DNA of 64,000 bases from Nageia nagi. Its lineage: Eukaryota > Pinophyta. Position 1 is the stretch's first letter. The number at the start of each line of letters is the position of its first letter. A program made the translations under genes and the position numbers. Where the stretch lies: contig JBITNC010000001.1 of NCBI GenBank assembly GCA_050084985.1, forward strand, positions 169,570,001-169,634,000. The letters run 5' to 3'. The notes below the pieces were generated by a model. That model was given only the letters and a program-made list of their open reading frames with translations, was not told the DNA's origin and searched no databases. Positions 58,987-64,000 of this stretch are shown in pieces.

Positions 58987-59799
58987 CTCCTCTTTAATGC
59001 AATATTGGGATAAAGTGAATAAGAGAAAAGAAGAAGAGAGAGTAAGAGAGTTCTCCTCCAAACAGATACAACCAAAGATGAAAACTTTTTATATATTTGT
59101 GAAGTAAGAAAGATCTAGTTTGAGACTCACTACTTTACCATTTTAACAAATAGTTTACAATATAATCATTAACCATAGTTGGTTTCAATGTACATAAAGT
59201 AGTCATCCAACTGGAAGTCATGAAGAGTCTTCAAGAACCTACATACTCAAAGTAAGTAACTTGTAATTTATAAGCAGCTCAAATAATAAGATTAGTTAGA
59301 TGCAACACAATCGTATCAACAAAGATAGATGTATCAAACAAATATCATCATAAATTGGTCAATGGTACACTATAAGTCATCACAAAGATGCCAAGCCAAA
59401 ACTCATAGTCATTTATTGTATACAAAATATGTGTTGATTATCATTACAAAGTAGAGCAAAACAAAATGCACATACGAGTTCCTCACATATGGATAATTGA
59501 ATAGTACCAAAAGACACATACAAATACTTCACACATAGATAATTGAATAGTGCTAGATTGGCCAATCTTTTGCTCTAAATTTTTTTACAATAAGTTCCTC
59601 ACCCAAAGTGAACTTACCATGAAGGTCAACAACAAAATCAACATTATACAAAAAATCCTCCTAAAGGTGAAGTTATTTTTACAAATATGAATTCAACATA
59701 AGAATTCAAACTTCACTCCCCCTTGAGGGCAACTTCACCAACCCAATAACATCCCTAAGCTTATAGAATTGAGCTTCAAGAAGGGGATTGATGAAAAAA

Positions 59800-61205
59800 T
59801 TAGTAGAGTTCAAGGTTGATGGACAATACTCTAGGTGTATGATGCCATCAAAAACTTTTTAATGGAACATAGGATTCTTAGCCAAAGATGAACTAATTTT
59901 CTCATACTCAATTTCTTTTAGAATATGCCCTAGTCAAATAGCTTCTTGGGTTACAACAAACATGGTATGATATTCAACTTCTATGATGGAAAGAGAAAGA
60001 GTAGGATGCTTCTTACAAGCCTAAGAGATAGCACCTAAACTAATGCTAAAGACATATGCAAAGGTTAACTTCCTATCATCTTTATATCCCCCATAGTTAG
60101 AATATGAGAACCCTGAGAGAATAAATGAGAGGAACTTGAAATACTTGAGAGTAAGATCCTTTGTTCCTAAAACATACTTCAAGATTTGTTTAAGAGCATT
60201 AAGTTGCTCAACATATGGTTTCTGCATGAATCATGCCATTAGATTTACTATAAAGGCAATATCTGGCCTGAAAATAGTCAAATAAGAAAGACTACTAATT
60301 AATTGCTTATATAAGTTGTAGCATCAACCAAATGAGAGTTGAAGCTACGAGAAATAATGATTCCAAGAGAGATAGGGATCATAACATATCTACACTTCTT
60401 CATTCCAAAATTCTATAAGATGTCTGATATATACTTATATTGACTAAGATAAGTGTAATCTTTGTATTGGTATACTTGCATTCCAAAGTAGAAGTGCAAG
60501 AGACCAAGATCAATCATTTCAAATGTTGCCTTAAGTTTGTATATGCAGTCTTGACTGATTTCATCATTATTCTTGGTAATCAAAAGGTAATCCATATAAA
60601 GGAGAATCAAGAATAAGCCTTTTCTTTAATTGAGCACATATAAATTAGAGTTTGAAAAATATTTGGAGAAACAAATGTCTATAAATTATCTTGAAATCTT
60701 CTTATACTAGGCTTTAGGTGCTTGCTTAAGTCCATATAATGACTTCTTTAGCTTGCACATAAAAAGACTCTTTGCCTTCCATAATAAACCCTTCTAATTG
60801 ATTCATGAAGATTTCCACATCTAAGTCACCATTAAAAAATGCACTCTTGACATCAAATTGAAAAACTTTCCATCATTGAGCTACAAAAAGAGAAAGGATA
60901 ATTCTCACAATAGGCATCTTTACCATGGGAGCAAAGGTTTCTTGATAGTTTACATCATATTTCTAAGCAAAACCTTTGGCTACCAATATTATTTCTTAAT
61001 ATCCTTGATTGAATTGTACTTGATCTTGTAGATCCACTTATTTCTAGTCATATTTTTCTTAATGAGATAAGGAACCAAGTCCCAAATTTCATTTTTTATA
61101 AGCATCTCATACTCTACTTTCATGGCTTCCATCTAGCACTTGTGCATAGAAATAGCTTTGAAAGATGAGGGCTCATTCTTGTTATCAATTTTGAAAAATA
61201 AGGAT
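59800..61205 (-). pseudogene. copia C reverse transcriptase and RNase H
   Basis: Minus strand. The box at 60598-60587 reads Y-M-D-Y. KYISDIL, LHFYFGMQVYQYKDYTYLSQ and MQKPYVEQLNALKQILKYVL match copies A and B. Stops and shifts throughout. Confidence 0.82.
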
Positions 61206-61234
61206 TTATTCAAGGTCATACTCCTTATTACCCT

Positions 61235-62030
61235 TTATGTTGGAGAATTTTGCTCTTGAGGTGGCTTGTCTATGTTAATATCTAACCAGCTAGGTGCAAC
61301 TAACGAGTCATCTAGATCATCAACATCCTCATTAGAAGTAGATTCTTTAGATATTTCATTAAACCTTACATCCTTAGAGATGAACACTCCTTTGTATGAT
61401 AGAGAATAGAGCTTGTAGCCTCTATGCTGACTATCATAACCCATAAGGATGCATTTTTTAGCTCTTTTATCTAACTTTTTTCTTTTCTCAAAAATAATAT
61501 AGGAGAATGCTTCAAAACCAAACACCCTAAGGTGATAAATATTGGGTTTTCTTTTTGAGCATGCCTTAAAAATATTTTTTACCCTAAATGGTTTTTGTGG
61601 GACACCTATTCAAGGTGTAAATAGTAGTGCTTACAGCTTCTCCCCATAAGAAACTAGAAAGATTACTCAACATGCATCTAGCCATCTCCATAATTACCCT
61701 ATTTTTCCTTTCAACAACACTATTTTATTGAGGAGTATATGGAATCATGAACTACCTCTTGATTTCATACTTAGCGTAATATACATTGAATTCATTGATA
61801 TTATATTCTCTCCCATTATATGATCTCAACATCTTGAATTTAAGGTTAGTCTGATTTTGAACTAAGGCCTTAAAATTTTTAAAACTCTCAAAGGTTTGAT
61901 CCTTATACTCAAGTAGATAGCCAAAAGTCATCCTACTAAAGTCATCAATGAAGGTCAAGATGTAAGATGCTCCCCTAAGTAAATTAGTCTAAAATAGACT
62001 CATCAAATCTGAATGCACAAGTTGAAGAGG
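61235..62030 (-). pseudogene. copia C integrase
   Basis: Minus strand. FIDDFSRMTFGYLLEYKDQ with the first Asp pair intact; the second catalytic Asp is Tyr (LRSYNGREY). FGFEAFSYIIFEKRKKLDKR and CILMGYDSQHRGY lie in the open piece 61525-61235. Confidence 0.82.
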
Positions 62031-62066
62031 TTGAGATGCTCTTATTGCTTTATCTTTTTCAAATCT

Positions 62067-62559
62067 TTATCTATTCATCTTGCTAAGGATGCACTTCTCA
62101 CATAGACCAATTGAAAGTAAACCTTCCATAAGATCTTGATTTTTCATGACTTGAATACTCTTGTGATTAACGTGCCCTAAGCATTGGTGCCAAAGATTTC
62201 CTCTAAAACATACATTTGTAGTAGGACATATCATTTTTGAAACTTGATCCATAATGTAGATTTCATCTTTCACTAACCCTTGAACCAACATGGCAAGTGT
62301 TAATGCATTAGGTTTGAGAGTCAAACTTAAAAGAGTACCTTTTCCTTGCAACTTGAATCAAAGAGAGAAGGTTCATCCTAAGATTAAGAACATAGACTAT
62401 ATTTTTAAGAACCTTCCTGTGAATCAACACACTCCCAATGCCTTGGAATTCAAGGATAGAATTATCACCTATCACAACTGCATCTTTCTTATACTTGTGA
62501 AAGTTCTCAAACTTGTCTTTTTCAAAGCATAGGTGATTAGTGCAACCAAAATTAACAAT
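62067..62559 (-). pseudogene. copia C protease and pre-integrase region
   Basis: Minus strand. HQCLGHVNHKSIQVMKNQDL and CEKCILSKMNR give the H-H-C-C region (62351-62067). Protease remnants lie above it, near 62560-62400 (HKYKKDAVVIGDNS). Confidence 0.75.
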
Positions 62560-63553
62560 TCAATTAGATAAAAAAGTATGAGTCATAGGGAAGAGCATAA
62601 TAGTAAATTCAACTTTTATATTTTTCTTCCCTTTGAAGTTCTTTACATTTCCATTACCCTTGTAATTTTCTTCTCTTTTTTTTGCATCAATCAGTTTCTT
62701 TGTGACCATGGATGCCACAAAAGTTACAATTTCTATCAAATTTTCTCTAAAGATTTGGTTTTCTTGCCTTGCCTTTTCCATCTCTTTGCTTGAATAAGTT
62801 GTTGTTGTCATGGTTGCCATTGTTGCCATGGTTGCTATTGTTGTTGCCCCTTTTCTCAAACCTTTTGGAGGAAGAAGGATAAGATTTTTTATGATTATTG
62901 AACTTCTTCTTGAAAAGAGTTTTGGTTGCTCCTAGATAAATATTATTATCCTTTGGATAATAAATCAACACCTTTTTGTTAAGAGTTTCCTCATACTTTA
63001 AAAGGAGCCTAGAAAGGTTCTCAAGGGAGAAGACTTCTTCTTCATCATCGAGCCTAGTCTCAATTACTATCATAAAGTTACCAAAATTTGAAGAAAGGCT
63101 TTAGAGAATGATGAATACTATGAACTCATCATTGATCCAATTGCACCCATAAGCAACAAGTTAGGTTCTAAGGTAAATGATTTTGTTCAAGTAGATGACA
63201 ATATTTTCATCTTTCCCTTAATGAGATTGAAATAATTTTTCAAGGATAATAAACCTTTTAGAAAACTTATATCCAAGGTAAATCTTATTATGCTTATCCT
63301 AAGCTTCCTTTGTTAAGGTTGAGGTTGAAATCATAAGGAGCACATCATATGACACTACACTAAAAATCATGGAGGTTGTCAACTCATTCTTCATGTTGTA
63401 TACTTCAAGTGCCTTCTTATCTGTAGGAGCAACTAGGTTCTCATTCACTATTTGCCAAAACTTTCTTGTCTACAATTCAACTCTTATCTGAGGTTCCCAA
63501 ATTCCAAAGTTAGAATAATCAAGAATGTGTTTCAGTAAAAAGGTTCCTCCCAT
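62560..63553 (-). pseudogene. gag: copia C gag
   Basis: Minus strand, starting at ATG 63553 with MGG. Open pieces 63073-62747 and 62859-62560 carry the FEKRGNNNSNHGNNGNHDNN tail. The zinc knuckle has lost its first cysteines (FVASMVTKKLIDAKK). Confidence 0.78.
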
Positions 63554-64000
63554 TTGCTACATAAGAATGTGAATAAATAATAAGCATGTGGTTCAAAAAA
63601 TAACATTACATGTTAAGTTTTAATCCAAGTAAATAATATATGTTAAATTTAACAATAAGGATATGCTTGATTTGTTTTACAAGAGAAAATGTTTACAACT
63701 CAAATATACATCCCATGTACCCAAATACCAAGAATCGTAGATGTAGAGTGACATTATTGAGGGTTATTTTCTTATCTAAATTAGGCCTTCACTTGGATGC
63801 ATACAAGGTTGAGCCCAAGTACAACCAATCGTCAACCAGTTCACCTTGGGTAGTATTATACTCTCATAAGGAGATGTACTTAATATTTTTTAAGGTATAA
63901 CATATATTGTATCAATAAAATTATTAATCTTGATTAGGTTTTAAGTTATCCTCATAGGTTATCAAGATAATCCCTAAATGGATGTGTAGACACGCATACT

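Larger units (their letters stand above)
58987..64000 (-). mobile_element. Ty1/copia element, copy C (internal part; 5' end beyond window)
   Basis: Minus-strand element of the same family as A and B. It reads leader (64000-63554), gag, protease, integrase, RT, RNase H, polypurine tract, then its B-split 3' LTR. Its 5' LTR should lie beyond 64000, at roughly 66-67 kb if the leader is as long as that of B. Confidence 0.92.

Noticed and set aside
1-64000. tRNA and rRNA genes
   Set aside because: None recognised. The tRNA-like TGGTATCAGAGC is only the retrotransposon primer-binding site.

Overview
Plant nuclear DNA from a large, repeat-rich genome. It holds one intact host gene in a bed of LTR retrotransposons. 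Long GT-AG introns (up to 4.0 kb), Athila/Tat-like Ty3/gypsy elements, Ty1/copia elements and a CACTA-type DNA transposon all fit a seed plant; a gymnosperm-like genome is my best guess, but the sequence does not prove the taxon.

Layout. (1) 1-~7800: the 3' part of a Ty3/gypsy element (+): pol with two stops, a large extra ORF after pol, and a probable 3' LTR. It carries three 24-bp-period arrays built on one core. (2) ~8285-9235: a decayed gypsy integrase (-). (3) 10433-21161: a five-exon host gene (-) for a TMEM87/lung-7TM family Golgi membrane protein, about 531 aa, with every splice junction in frame. Intron 1 holds a decayed copia element. (4) 21795-22845: a non-autonomous CACTA element with TGA target duplication, possibly carrying a captured gene 5' end. 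(5) 22846-~25400: degenerate repeats, no gene. (6) ~25400-32111: copia copy A (+), with 3' LTR and no visible 5' LTR. (7) 34100-48462: a complete but decayed Tat-like gypsy element D (-) with ~2-kb LTRs and GTAAG target duplications. A second, plant-type RNase H lies upstream of its reverse transcriptase. (8) 48495-48963: two minisatellites. (9) 49572-64000: copia copy C (-), with a full-length copia copy B (+, 49943-58848, target duplication ATGAC) inserted inside its 3' LTR.

How it fits together. A, B and C are one copia family. B and C lie head to head, so the locus forms a roughly 4.6-kb-arm inverted repeat that could give hairpin RNA. All retroelement genes are broken. The TMEM87-like gene is the only feature that looks functional at protein level. 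The most unusual points are the 24-bp arrays in element 1, the RNase H order in element D, a possibly shared post-pol ORF in two gypsy families, the B/C inverted repeat, and the CACTA element with its possible captured fragment.
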